Of a stretch of DNA of 64,000 nt, positions 45,595 through 58,012 are shown piece by piece; position 1 is the first letter of the stretch; every line of letters begins with the position of its first letter. The stretch is from Cephalopachus bancanus. Taxonomy: Eukaryota > Chordata > Mammalia > Primates > Tarsiidae. A program made the translations under genes and the position numbers. A model generated the notes under the pieces. That model searched no databases, was not told the DNA's origin, and saw only the letters and a program-made list of their open reading frames with translations. The stretch is from assembly GCA_027257055.1 (NCBI GenBank), contig JAPVLO010000056.1:7862501-7926500 (forward strand), written 5' to 3'.

Positions 45595-46500
45595 GGCTGC
45601 CTACACTCCAACCTTACCAAACTTACAATTCCTCCCACCTTGGGCTTTTTCTGTCACTTCCAGGTTATTTCACTGTAGCATTCTCTGCTAGGACTGTCTT
45701 ATGTAGCTATTCACCTAGTTCACTTCTTCTGAACCTAATTCAGATATCGCCTTTGGCCCCTGTGATAGTCTCTGAGATGGCCCCCAATGATCCCCTCCTT
45801 CCATACCCTTGTGTAATCCCCTCCCCTTGAGAATGGGCTGGACCTAGTGATTTACTTCTAACAAATAGAATGTGGCAAATGTGATGGGATGTCACTTATG
45901 AGATTAGGTTACAGAAAGACTGGCTTCCATCTTGAGTTTCTTTTATTCTTCTTTCTCTCTCTCCAAGCCCTTGCTCTGAGGGAATCCAGCGGCCTTGCAA
46001 ATGGCAAGAAGCCAACATTTCTAGCCAACAGCCAAGTGAGGATCTGAGGTCTGCCAACAGCCACGTGAGTGTCTTCAGGGTGAAACCTCCCCTGTCAGTC
46101 ACTGAGATGACTGTAGTCCCAGCGGACACTTAATTGCAGCCTTGTGAGACCCTGAGCCAGAGGCACCCAACTAAGCTGTACTTGGATTTATGACCCACAG
46201 AAACTATGAGCTAACACCTGTTTATTGTCTTAGGCAGCTAAAGTATGGAGTAATTTGTTACAATGCAATAGATATCTAACAGAGTCCCGTCATCACTCTT
46301 CCCATTCCAGGTCAGATTTCTTGACCCTGTAATACCCAATGCTCCCCACAATCACAACATTTATCACACCTTGCAGTAATCCACTATTTACTTGCCTATC
46401 TCTCTCATGTGAGGGACCAGAGATCATGTCTGACAAGCTTCCGGGAACTTAGTTATGATCAATATCAATAAGTGGTTGATTAACATATGAAAGAATAAGT
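45595..46500 (+). mobile_element. L2 LINE 3' region split by an MLT1-type LTR
   Basis: L2-like segments at 45595-45754 ('ttctgaacctaattcagata') and 46290-46500 ('tatttacttgcctatctctc', 'gagggaccagagatcatgtc') sit on either side of the LTR. Confidence 0.6.
45755..46285 (+). mobile_element. MLT1-type (ERVL-MaLR) solo LTR
   Basis: 'gagaatgggctggacctagt', 'gacttacttctaacaaatag'-like text, 'gaggtctgccaacagccacg', 'gaccctgagccagaggcacc', 'gtaatttgttacaatgcaat'. Nearly complete. Confidence 0.88.
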
Positions 46501-46547
46501 AAATGATAACTGTTTAATCTTGGAAAAGGACTTGACTCTATAATTTT

Positions 46548-46722
46548 AAAATTTTTTTTAGAGATGAGGATCTCACTATGTTGCCCGGGTTGGAGCCCAG
46601 TGACTATTCAGGTATGATTATAGCACTGTGGCCTCAAACTCTGGGGCTCAAGTGATCCTCCTACCTCAGCCTCCCAAGTAGCTGGGACTACAGGCACATG
46701 TGCCACTGAACCCAGCTTGGAT
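46548..46722 (-). mobile_element. Fossil Alu monomer (FAM/FRAM-like)
   Basis: Minus-strand text CCTGTAGTCCCAGCTACTTG to GGGCAACATAGTGAGATCC. It keeps CCTGAATAGTCACTGGGCTC, the counterpart of 7SL RNA's GTGAATAGCCACTGCACTCC that dimeric Alus have lost. A single arm with an A-rich tail. Confidence 0.8.
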
Positions 46723-47147
46723 TCTTAATCTTCTAATTTAACAATTATAACAAATAAAAATTGTAGAAACATCTAAGAGACAAAATGAGCATGATTTGGT
46801 AAATAATTAGATGTGAGAGGAGACAGAAAAGGAGGAGTATCTCTAAGAGAGAGAAAGGAGGACAGAGGAGCCAGTTTAGAGTGGAAGATGGCGAGTTCAA
46901 CTTTGAGCACACCAAAATTGTGGTATCTTTGAACGCATCCACCAGGCTGATGAATATACAAGACTGATGCCTAGAAAGAGGTCTGTGGTGGAATAGATTT
47001 GAGAGTTAATGGCATGTAGATGGTAATCTAAGTCACAGGAGAGAAGCCAAAGAGTTAGCTAAGCTGTGATTGAGAACAAACCTTTGGAAACATCCTCATT
47101 AAGAATAGGGGAGGCAGAGGTCTGTCTAGAACTGGAAGAGTGTGGTA
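46723..47147. other. Unassigned unique sequence
   Basis: Nothing recognised. Confidence 0.4.
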
Positions 47148-47211
47148 ACCTGGATATATAATGTAGACAGTTTCATGAAACCTGGATATATAATGTAGAC
47201 AGTTTCATGAA
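47148..47211. repeat. Perfect 32-bp tandem duplication
   Basis: Two identical 32-bp units (47148-47179 and 47180-47211), starting ACCTGGATATATAATG. Identity implies a recent duplication or an assembly artefact. Confidence 0.97.
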
Positions 47212-47269
47212 ACAGGGAATGATCAACATTTACAGATATAGCACAGAACAAGATATTAACTGGAAAACG

Positions 47270-47640
47270 TTCTGCTGTTCTACGATTGTGTCTTCCCCAA
47301 ATTTGCAAGTTGACTTTAATCACCATGTGATAAGAGGAGATAGGGCCTTTAGAAGGCATTAAGTCATGAGGGTGGAGCCCTTGTGAATAGGATTAATGAC
47401 CTTATAAAAAAAGGCAGAAGGAAGCTGGTCACTCCTTCCATCTCTTCCACCTAGTGAGGATACAGCATTAAACACACAGTCTTGAAGAGAAAACGAGTTC
47501 CTCCACTAGAAACCAAACCTGCCAGTACTTTGGTCTTAGACTTCTCAGCTTCCAGAGCTGTAAGAAATAAATTTCTATCATTTACAAATTACTTAATCTC
47601 AGGTGCTCTGTTATAGCAGCAGAAATAAACTAAGATATAT
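47270..47640 (+). mobile_element. ERVL-MaLR LTR (MST/MLT1-type)
   Basis: 'taagtcatgagggtggagcc', 'aggattaatgaccttataaa', 'agacttctcagcttccagag', 'taagaaataaatttctatca'. Confidence 0.8.
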
Positions 47641-47679
47641 CCCTTAGATTCAGTAACTGGAGGATCACTGAAGTCTGCG

Positions 47680-48275
47680 GCAGATTATATTTTTCAGAGA
47701 TAACTACAACAGTATTTCCCATCCCGTGTGCTTTTCTACAATGTGAACTCCTCACTGTTCCATTGGGACACGGGGTCTATTAACTCCCCTTGACTCTGGG
47801 TGGGCTTGTGACCACTTTGACTAATGAAGCATAGTGGAAATGATGCTATGGAATGAGGCTATAAAAGTTAGAATGGCTTCAGAGTCATAGAAGGCAATGC
47901 CGCTTCTCCCTTGTTTGCTAGAACACTAGAACACACTGTATCAGAAGCCAGACTACCCTGATGTTGCCATGCTATGAGAAGGTACACCATGCAGAGGCCA
48001 CATGTAGGTCTCTGATCTGCAGACACAGTCTCTGCATCAACCTAGCCCAGGTGCTAGACATGGAAATGAATGAGCCTTTGATGATGTTTCACTTTCAGAC
48101 TCAAAGTCTTCCCAGACAAGGCCCCAGGCATCACGGAACATCAACGAGCTGGACTGCGTGACCACTCCGACTTGTTGAGCTTCAGGATCCATAAGCATAA
48201 CAAAATAGTTATTTTGTGCCACTAAGATTTGGAGTGATTTGTAATTTGTTACACAACAATAGAGTCTGAAACTAT
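47680..48275 (+). mobile_element. MLT1-type LTR (older)
   Basis: 'actctgggtgggcttgtgac', 'gctataaaagttagaatggc', 'gttattttgtgccactaaga', 'gtaatttgttacacaacaat'. Highly decayed. Confidence 0.75.
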
Positions 48276-50373
<2,098 letters not shown>

Positions 50374-51189
50374 ATCACAGGGGATCTTATACACACACTT
50401 CCAGGGCTAAAGGTGAGGGCTCACCTGGGACCAGGCACTACGATTTCCCAGTGTCCCCTCACCCTCCTAACCACCCCCAACAACCTGAGGAAGGAGTGTC
50501 TATTCCTATCACCGTTTTAGAGATGTGGAAATGAAGACTTGGAAGAGTACATCCCACCCCCCACTCTCCTCCCGACTTCCCTACCCCTACCACCCCCAAA
50601 GTTCTCATAGTTAGAAAGGAAGCTGGGATTCGAGACAGTTGCAAGTCACTACTCCCCATCATTCCTCCCTGAGGCATGACTTAGATCCTGTGAGGGCCTT
50701 CGAATCAACTTCCTCTGACTGTGCCTAGGATGTAGTGGGAGGAAGCTGGTCATCTCCGCAGGACGCTGTCCATCTTGTTCACGTGGCTCTTCAACGTCCT
50801 TGTCATAACTACAAAGCCACTGTGGAATGAGGGTCAGAGCTGCCTCACCCAGAACCATCCTCTAGGGGAGGTCACACCCCACTCCCCTCACCCCTGTTCC
50901 ATCAGATGCCCCATGACCTCCGGAGGAAGGGAGGAAGGTAGAGACTGGCTGAACAGGGACTGGCATGCCCTGAGTGCCTCTCGCAGCCCTGCTGGTCTCT
51001 ACTTCATCTCTGCCTTTCTCCCTGTCTCTCCCAGTCTGACTTCTCACTGCACACTTTCTGCTAACCAGTTCTCTGCTTCCTCGGGCTCTCTCCTCCTCAC
51101 AAGGCCCTCTTAGTTCTAACTCCACCGTCTGGAGCATTCTTCCAGGGCATTCCAGCGGCCTCCAGCCCTGCAACTGACCGCCTGCCTGT
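50374..51189. other. Mostly unassigned; weak antisense MIR near 50470-50560
   Basis: 'accgttttagagatgtggaa' is MIR-like. The rest is unrecognised. Confidence 0.35.
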
Positions 51190-51857
51190 CTCAGCATTTC
51201 TTGATTCAAATTCCTGAGGCGGGAATCTGATTAGCCCGGCTCCTTTTTTGTGCTGGGTCATAGGTCATAGGTCACCGGTCGGCCCGAGTTGGCCCTCCTG
51301 GGACAGCCAAGTTGAGTGGGACAAAACACGGCTGAGGAATGTCCCCCCCTTTCGGCCATGGCTATTTGTTGAATTGTTCCTTTCAGAAGGGACAATGGCC
51401 AACATTTGTTCTGTACTTCTAAAGCCTCCGCTGGCCCTGAGGCAGGAACACAGCCTTTTGGAGCCTGTATAAATAAGGGTTTTAACTGCTAGAAATGATA
51501 GCTTAAGATACTCGGCTCTTGCTCCAACTTTGACTATTACATAACCCCTCTTCTCTTTCAAACTACGCTCCCGCCGCAAATCTCTGTCTCTGGGAGCTCC
51601 CAGTGGTGACTCCTGTGACAGCGACGAGTCCGGTCCACTGTGGGGGATTCTGCATATCTTCACTGCTGTCTCCCACCTACACACCACTGGCCCCACCACC
51701 TCTGGCACTTGGATTTTGGCAGTTGTCACTGTGTCTCCCGGTCCCAGTGTTACCTGTGCCGACACCGTCAGCACACTGAAGCCCTGTCAAGATTTAAGGA
51801 ACAACATAGGGGAGAGTTTTTCTGTTTTGCAATAGTCGGGCCACTGATGGCTAAGAG
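51190..51857 (+). promoter_or_regulatory. Promoter- or LTR-like segment with TATA box
   Basis: A TATAAATA box at 51468-51475 lies about 200 bp downstream of the DR1 array. Sequence downstream is CT-rich. It could be an old LTR of unrecognised family or an orphan promoter. No TG...CA ends or TSD found. Confidence 0.35.
51255..51274 (+). promoter_or_regulatory. Triple DR1 nuclear-receptor half-site array
   Basis: Three half-sites (GGGTCA, AGGTCA, AGGTCA) are each separated by a single T, giving two overlapping perfect DR1 elements, followed two bases later by GGTCGG. DR1 is the recognised binding mode of HNF4, RXR/PPAR and COUP-TF receptors. Use in vivo is inference. Confidence 0.6.
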
Positions 51858-52735
51858 CAGGAATCCCCGATCCGTGGTCAGTCCATTAGGACTGTTAGGA
51901 ACCAGGCCACACAACAGAAGGTGAGCAGCGGGCAAGGAAGTGAAGCTTCATCTGTATTTACAGTCACTCCCGACTGCTCACATTACCGCCTGAGCTCTAC
52001 CTTCTGTTGGATCAGCAGCGGCATTAGATTCTTACAGGAGCGTGAACCCTATTGTGAACTGCACGTGTGAAGGAATGTAGGTTGTGTGCTCCTTATAAGA
52101 ATCTAATGCCTGGCTGGGAACAGTGGCTCAGTCTGTAGCCCCAGCACTTTGGGAGGCTGAGGCGAGAGGATTGCCTGAGCCCAGGGGTTCAAGACCATCC
52201 TGGGCAAGTTGTTGAGATCTCGTCTCTACATTAAGTCACAGAAAAACTAACTGGGCATGGTGGCATGCACCTGTAGTTCCAGCTACTCGGAAGGTTAAAG
52301 TGGAAGGATCACCTAAGCCCAGCAGGTCAAGGCTGTGGTGGCCATAAGTGTGCCACTGCACTCCTCCAGTCTGGGCAACTCCAGCTCAAAAAAAAGCACA
52401 AAGAATATAATGCCTGATGACTTGAGGTGGAACTGAGACAGGGATGGTAATGCTGAGGAATGGCTGCAAATACAGATTAACATTAGCAGTGAGGTTTGAC
52501 AGCACAGAGTTCATAATAAATTGTTTACAGCCTCATAACAAAATAATAATTTCATAATAGCAACTATTTCATTGTGTGTTACAATGTAATTATAATAGAA
52601 ATAAAGTACATAATAAATGTAATGTGCTTGAATCATCCCCAAACCATCCTTACCTACCCACCCCCATCCCCCATCCATGAAAAAATCGTCTTGCACAAAA
52701 CTGGCCCCTGATGTCAAAAAGATTGGGGACCACTG
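51858..52735. mobile_element. hAT-type DNA transposon fossil split by an Alu
   Basis: Left end CAGGAATCCCCGATCCG, right end (reversed) CAGTGGTCCCCAATC. Internal 'taggaaccaggccacacaac', 'tatttacagtcactcccgac', 'cggcattagattcttacagg', 'gcaaatacagattaacatta'. The Alu sits at 52113-52401. No intact transposase. Confidence 0.85.
52113..52401 (+). mobile_element. Alu, derived lineage (older tier)
   Basis: TSD AGAATCTAATGCCTG at 52098-52112 and, with one mismatch, 52402-52416. GAGGATTGCCTGAGCCCAG, CTACATTAAGTCACAG, CCTGTAGTTCCAGCTAC. Confidence 0.93.
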
Positions 52736-53129
52736 CCTTACAGTGGCTCGAATGAATTCAGTTTTTACTGGAAGGCCACTGTCCCCAGGACCTGGCGCAA
52801 GTGCCTGTGAGGTCGAGACTGGCGAGGCTGGGGCAACATTAGGACCAACAGCGGGTCTTACACCGCACGGCCTCCGTTTGATGACCATGCCTGACTCGCT
52901 TCCCTTGGGGCAAGTCTCCCGAGAGATTCCTTGGTAGACTTGGGACAGGGTTGCCCAGAAGTCTGACCCTCAGCGGTGGAGGTGCTTAGAACTGCATACC
53001 TACCCTCCTGCCCAGTCTCTCCCACCTGGCAGTGAAAATAGCCAGGACCGATATTTTGCTCTGTATAGACCCTGGTGTGAAGAGGGAAAGGCTGATCAGC
53101 ATGACAGCGTGGCCGGGAGTGTGGGCCTT
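52736..53129. other. Unassigned unique sequence
   Basis: Nothing recognised. Confidence 0.35.
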
Positions 53130-53290
53130 GGGGTCAGACAAGCCTGTCCTCTCATCTCAGGGCCACCACGTGAGCTGGCCATTTGTGTCCTCTGAGCCTT
53201 GGTTTTCTTGTCTATAAATGGGGAAGAATCTTGTCTCATGTGAGAAGTGAGCTGAGTGAGGTCAGACATTTACAGCACTGGGGCCTATTC
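53130..53290 (+). mobile_element. MIR SINE
   Basis: 'ggggtcagacaagcctgtcc', 'gagccttggttttcttgtct', 'ataaatggggaagaatc'. Confidence 0.65.
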
Positions 53291-53458
53291 TGATCCCTGG
53301 CAAGAGCTATGTGGGTGAAGACGTTATCACAACCCCAAGGACCAAAGTCAGATTTGTCCACATGTGCGAGGCCCAGTAACCACACTGCAGGGGCTGCCAT
53401 GGGCATTGCCTACCAGGAGGAGCAGGAGGGAGACTTTTGGGGGAAGAATACAATGTGA

Positions 53459-53563
53459 TTTGAGGTGGAACTGAGGCAGGGATGGTAGTGCTGAGGAGTG
53501 GCTGCAAATACAGATTAACATTAGCGGTGAGGTTTGACAGCACAGAGTTCATAATAAATTGTC
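53459..53563 (+). mobile_element. Isolated internal fragment of the hAT element
   Basis: About 105 bp (TTTGAGGTGGAACTGAGGCA to TTCATAATAAATTGT) is about 93-95% identical to 52421-52525 inside the hAT element 1 kb away, but has no transposon ends. Confidence 0.85.
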
Positions 53564-53565
53564 CC

Positions 53566-53896
53566 GGCTTCAGAACTGCTTTCTCAGCAAGGAAGACTGA
53601 CCAATCAAGTTTACACAGGTCTCTCCCGTGTGCCCCTCTTTACCTAGTCTTGAGGTAATATGAGAAGTAGAAAGAGGGTAGGGCACACAGGGAGAAAAAT
53701 GGGAGAAGAGATCGGGCATGGACAGTGGTAAACCAAGGCAAGCGGTTAAGGAGTTCGGAGGTGCAGGGACAATATGCATCTCACTGAGGTGGTTGCTCCC
53801 TGGCAGTCAGTTCTTTCTAAGGGACATAGCCTAGCCCTAGGATGTCAACTGAAGATGGATGGTACAGATGTGATGTAGCACTTAAGAACACATTTT
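53566..53896. other. Unassigned unique sequence
   Basis: Nothing recognised. Confidence 0.35.
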
Positions 53897-53902
53897 CAGG
53901 AG

Positions 53903-55049
53903 TGTTGGGAGCCAGCCTTGGAGGCCTGCCTGATTGACAAAGTCCAGGTGCGCTGAGGACCCCTGGCCGCAAAGCGAGCCCGGGCAGCTGAGGTCCTTCT
54001 GTCTTCTATCTTTGCTGTTGGTACGGCTGAAGAAATTCTGTGCAGTTGTGGAAGAAGAAAATTGCATGTTTATGCAAAGTACTCACAGCTAACCTGGAAA
54101 TGTCATGGTTCATTTTCCCACTATGCCGTTTGGCCTTTTCTAACATATGCAGGGGTTAAGCTCTAAAGCACATCAAGAATGCTTTCTTTCACTTGGTTAT
54201 AAGTTACTAGAATTGCTTAAGTAATAAATGATATAAGTATATTCTCTCCTTATTTGATTTAGAATTATGTAGTTTAGTATTTAGACATAAGGTTTTTTAG
54301 AAGCACAAGTTTATAGTAAGTTCATTATGAATTCATTATAAGTTCTAACACTTATCTAGGAGTTATGTAGGTGATTTATAACACTGTTTTCACAGATTTA
54401 GGATGAAGATTAACCGTTAAGGTTTTTACTTAACTCAATAGTTGAAATTCTAAGTTAACGTTTATAGAGTGGGTTTTCACTGAATTCATAATATACTAAT
54501 TGGATACTTTTCTGATAAATTAACTAATGACAGAAAGCAACCTTAGGGGCCTGGGAAACATCACTAAAAGCTTCTTTTGAGTTTTCTTTGGAAACAAATA
54601 CTGCAGGATAAGAGAAAAGTAATGAAGAAACCTGGACAAGAAAGACAATTAGGAAGCTTTGAAGGTCATGGAAGCCCAAAAGAGAAAAACTCCTGCTACG
54701 TGGAGAACTGTGCACCTGGAAACTTTCTTGAGACATTTCAAGGACTGTAATTTGGGACTTTGAACTAAAACTATCATTTTTGCCTTTATGATAAAGACTC
54801 ATTAACTAAAAGTAGACAGTGTTCTTGGCTTGTTTGTCACTTCTAGACCGCTAGATGGTATGTGAAGCATATGTATGTGAAGGAATTTTCTTTGTCTTGC
54901 CCCTTTACGAATGGTATAAAAGCTCTGTGTTAACTAACATTAAATTGTCACCTGTTCAGCAAGCAGGTGTCCGAGTATTATTTTTGTCTTTCACCTATCC
55001 ATCTCTCCTTCAGGAAACCTCCCAACCCGGCAAGGGCTGGACCCCCTCA
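53903..55049 (+). mobile_element. Solo ERV LTR, about 1.15 kb
   Basis: Starts TGTTGGGAGCCAGCC and ends CCCCTCA, with 6-bp flanks CAGGAG (53897-53902) and CAGAAG (55050-55055). Core promoter TATAAAA at 54915-54921, polyadenylation signal ATTAAA at 54939-54944, then an R/U5-like tail. The 6-bp TSD and TGTTGGGAGC start suggest a class II (ERVK-like) LTR. The U3 is long and AT-rich. No gag, pol or env sequence and no primer-binding site, so it is a recombined solo LTR. The family is not one I recognise by name. Confidence 0.7.
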
Positions 55050-55116
55050 CAGAAGTCAGACTGCATGCCCTGGAATCCCACCTCCAGTGCTCACAAGTTC
55101 TGTGACCTTGGACTAG

Positions 55117-55770
55117 TGTCAGAGTCCATTTGTGCTGCTATAACAAAATTCCTGAGATTGGGGAATTCTTTTTTTCTTGAGTTGGAGTCTCACCCCTGTC
55201 ACCCAGGCTAGAGTGCAGTGACGTGCACATAGCCACCCCAGTGTTGACCTGCTGGGCTCCAGCGATCCTTCCACCTCAGCCTTCCAAGTAGCTGGAACTA
55301 CAGGCACACACTACCATGCCCAGCTTATTTTTTGATTTATTGCAGAGATGAGGTCTCACCAAGTTGCCCAGGTGGGTCTCGACCCCCTGAGCTCAGGGAA
55401 TCCTCCCGCCTCAGCCTCCCAAAGTGCTGGGATCACAGGCTTGAGCCATTGCACCCAGTCAGATTGGGGAATTTATAAACAATAGAGATTTGTTTCTCAT
55501 GGTTCTGGAGGCTGGGAAGTTCCAGACCGAGGTGCCAGAAGGTTTGATGTCTGGCGAGGCTGCTTCCAAGATGGCGCCTCTTGCTATGTCTTCACATGGA
55601 GAAGGAATCAACAGCTCCCTCAAACTCTTTTATAAGGGTGCTAATTCGATTCGTGAAAGCTCCACCTTTATGGCTTAATCACCTCTAAGAGGCCTCACCT
55701 CTTTATGCTATCACATTGGTGACTAAGTGAACTTTAGGGAGACATTCAGACCATAGCAGCCAGCTACTGT
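55117..55770 (-). mobile_element. ERVL-MaLR LTR (MST-type) split by an Alu
   Basis: 'gtccatttgtgctgctataa' before the Alu and 'gtttctcatggttctggagg', 'ttcacatggagaaggaatca', 'gacattcagaccatagca' after it. Antisense; nearly full length. Confidence 0.88.
55168..55460 (-). mobile_element. Alu, derived lineage (older tier), perfect TSD
   Basis: AGATTGGGGAATT is identical at 55155-55167 and 55461-55473. CAGCCTTCCAAGTAGCTGG and GCAGAGATGAGGTCTCACC mark the lineage. Confidence 0.95.
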
Positions 55771-55915
55771 AGGCCTCAGTTTCCTCATCTGTGAAATGGA
55801 AGTCACAAAAATACCTTTTGCGTAGGGTTGTTGTGAGCAGTTAATCAGGCAATGCACATAAGGTGCTCAAAAGAGTGCCTGGCGTGTGACAAATGTGTTG
55901 ATTATTTTTGTTGAA
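55771..55915 (+). mobile_element. MIR SINE fragment
   Basis: GGCCTCAGTTTCCTCATCTG, 'gtagggttgttgtgagcagt', 'gtgctcaaaagagtgcctgg'. Confidence 0.8.
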
Positions 55916-56110
55916 TTCATCTGTGCCTTACCATCTCCAAAGAGATTATAAATTCCCTAAGAGACTTTAAGTTTTTGTTTTTCTCACTGTAGACCAGTGT
56001 GGATAATGGCAAAATGAATAAGTGAAAAATAAACTTACACATTTCCAGAGAAGAAGGGTTTATTAACAGTATTTAGACATGTGTAGTTTTATGCACACAC
56101 AGAGGCCCAT
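55916..56110. other. Possible L2 fragment
   Basis: 'ctccaaagagattataaatt' and 'aaaatgaataagtgaaaaat' are L2-like only. Confidence 0.35.
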
Positions 56111-56252
56111 CTCCTCCATGTGACACAGCACCCACCCTCCCCACCCAATCTCCTTATGACTTGATCACCTCTGAAAGTCCTTACTTCTTAACACTATCCA
56201 TTGGCGACTAAGTAAATTTTAGGGGGACACATACTGATCCTAGCAGCCAGCT
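56111..56252 (-). mobile_element. ERVL-MaLR LTR fragment
   Basis: 'cttgatcacctctgaaagtc', 'cattggcgactaagtaaatt', 'gggggacacatactgatcc'. Parallel to the LTR at 55.1-55.8 kb. Confidence 0.65.
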
Positions 56253-56271
56253 CCTCCAACCCTCAGTTTCC

Positions 56272-56468
56272 AGACCCACACCCACAGATTTCCAAACTCC
56301 TGGCCCACACACCCACATACCCACCCACATCTACACACCCACGTACAGTACTTGCTTCCCTTTCACACCCTCCCACACAGCCACACCCCACACAGACTCC
56401 CACCCCACATCCACATACCCACACCCACTCCCCCCCACTCTCCTCTCCCCACCCCCACACATTCCCAT
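56272..56468. repeat. CCCACA-rich low-complexity tract
   Basis: Irregular repeats of ACCCACA/CCCACAC with C-runs. Pyrimidine and A only over long stretches. Confidence 0.9.
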
Positions 56469-56564
56469 CCTGAAGCCGTCTAAAAGACACATTTTCCTTC
56501 CGTACCCTTCCTGAGGGTGAACCAGGAGAAGAAACTCTGCCTTGTTAGAGTTTTGGCCTTTAGC

Positions 56565-56850
56565 AGGGCTCGGTGGCTCAGCCTGTAATCCCCCGCCTTT
56601 GGGATGCTGAGGCGAGTGGATTGCCTGAGCCCGCGGGTTCGAGACCCGCCTGGGCAGCGAGACCTCATCTCTACAATAAATCAAAAAATCAGCCGGGCGT
56701 GGTAGCGCGCACCTGTAATTCCGGCTACTCGGAAGGCTGAGGCGGAAGGATCACTGGAGCCCAGCAGGTCGAGGCTGCGGTGGCCAGGAGCGGCCTCTGC
56801 CCTCCAGTCTGGGCGACAGAGTGAGACTCCAACTCAAAAAAAAAAAAAAA
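56565..56850 (+). mobile_element. Alu, derived lineage (young tier)
   Basis: GGGCTCGGTGGCTCAGCCTG, CCGCGGGTTCGAGACCCGCC (intact B box), GGCCAGGAGCGGCC, GAGACTCCAACTC, pure poly-A. The flank TTTTGGCCTTTAGC recurs as TTTTGGCCTTCAGC. Confidence 0.95.
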
Positions 56851-56869
56851 AGATTTTTGGCCTTCAGCC

Positions 56870-57199
56870 TCTGACCCACTTCTGTCCCCTGTCCTTCCCC
56901 AACCCCTTCCTCTCTCCCATTTGAAAGAAAAGAGCCTGAGCAGCCAGGACCTGAGTTCCTCAGATGCCACAGTTCAGAGGCCACCAAGAATAGGCCTCGC
57001 CTTCAATTTCCTTGTGAAAGGGGAAGACTCATTTCCTTCCTGAGAATACCTGAAGAGAAGGGATTGCTTTCTCAGCCCCAGAGGCACACAGCCAGGCCTG
57101 CTTCAGAGCAACTTGCCACAACTGGATTCCCCCTCAGGGGAGATTTCATCCACTTTTAGCTCATCTCTGCAATGATTTTTACACGGCCTCAGGGAGAGA
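56870..57199. other. Unassigned unique sequence
   Basis: Nothing recognised. Confidence 0.35.
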
Positions 57200-57395
57200 G
57201 AGGAGAAACTGGCTTATATTTAACGTCTTCTACTTGCGTGACATCATTGAACGTTCGGAGCACTGTGAAGTTGAATAGTCCCCCATTTTTCAAATGAGCA
57301 AGCTGAGCACAGAGGTGTTTAGTGACTTGTTCATGCTTGGCAGTAAATAAGTGGTGGTGCCAAGACGCAAACTCATCTGACGCCAAAGCTGCAAC
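57200..57395 (-). mobile_element. MIR SINE
   Basis: 'cccatttttcaaatgagcaa', 'gtgacttgttcatgcttggc', 'gccaagacgcaaactcatct'. Confidence 0.65.
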
Positions 57396-57599
57396 TAAAG
57401 AAAATGAGTCTTTCTATAATCTTAGGTCTAAAATGGATGACTCTGCTGCTCCAGAAAACAGCTTTGCCAGAGCATGGCCTTGTCTTGCACTTGCCAAGGA
57501 CATGCACGGCCCTTCCTGGGAGAGACTTCAATATAAAACCACATGTGGCAAGGCCTTTCTGGAGATGCAAGTCATTTCCTCTCGACTCTGGCCAGAAGC

Positions 57600-58012
57600 C
57601 ATTCATTCATCCACCCGTCCTCCCACCCACATGTTCATCCACCCATTTACCACTCCATCCATCCATCCGTCGTCTGTCCATCCCTCTCTCCCCCCATTCA
57701 CCCACCCATCCACCCATCCACATATGCATTCACCTACTTATCTCTCCATCCATCCATCCCACCCTCCCTCTCTCTCTCCTTCCCTCCTTTCCTCCCTGTC
57801 TCCCTCCATCCACCCATCCATCCATCCATTCCCCTACACATTCACCCACTTATCCATCCAACCATCTATCCCACCCTCCCTCTGTCTCTCCCTCTCTTCT
57901 TCCCTTTCTCTCTCCCGCTGCCCACCCATCCATCCATTCACATACTCATTCACCCACGTATCCATCCATCCATCCATCCATCCATCTTCCTATCCATTCA
58001 TCCATCTAACTA
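57600..58012. repeat. (CCAT)n-type microsatellite, about 410 bp, compound
   Basis: Degenerate CCAT/TCCA tracts alternate with CTCCCT-rich blocks; the purest run is 57961-57986. Three plus-strand frames stay open (up to 251 codons, Ser/His/Pro/Ile repeats), an artefact of the repeat. Confidence 0.95.

Noticed and set aside
56272..56468. CCCACA-rich tract as an interstitial telomere
   Set aside because: The unit is irregular and does not contain CCCTAA/TTAGGG repeats.
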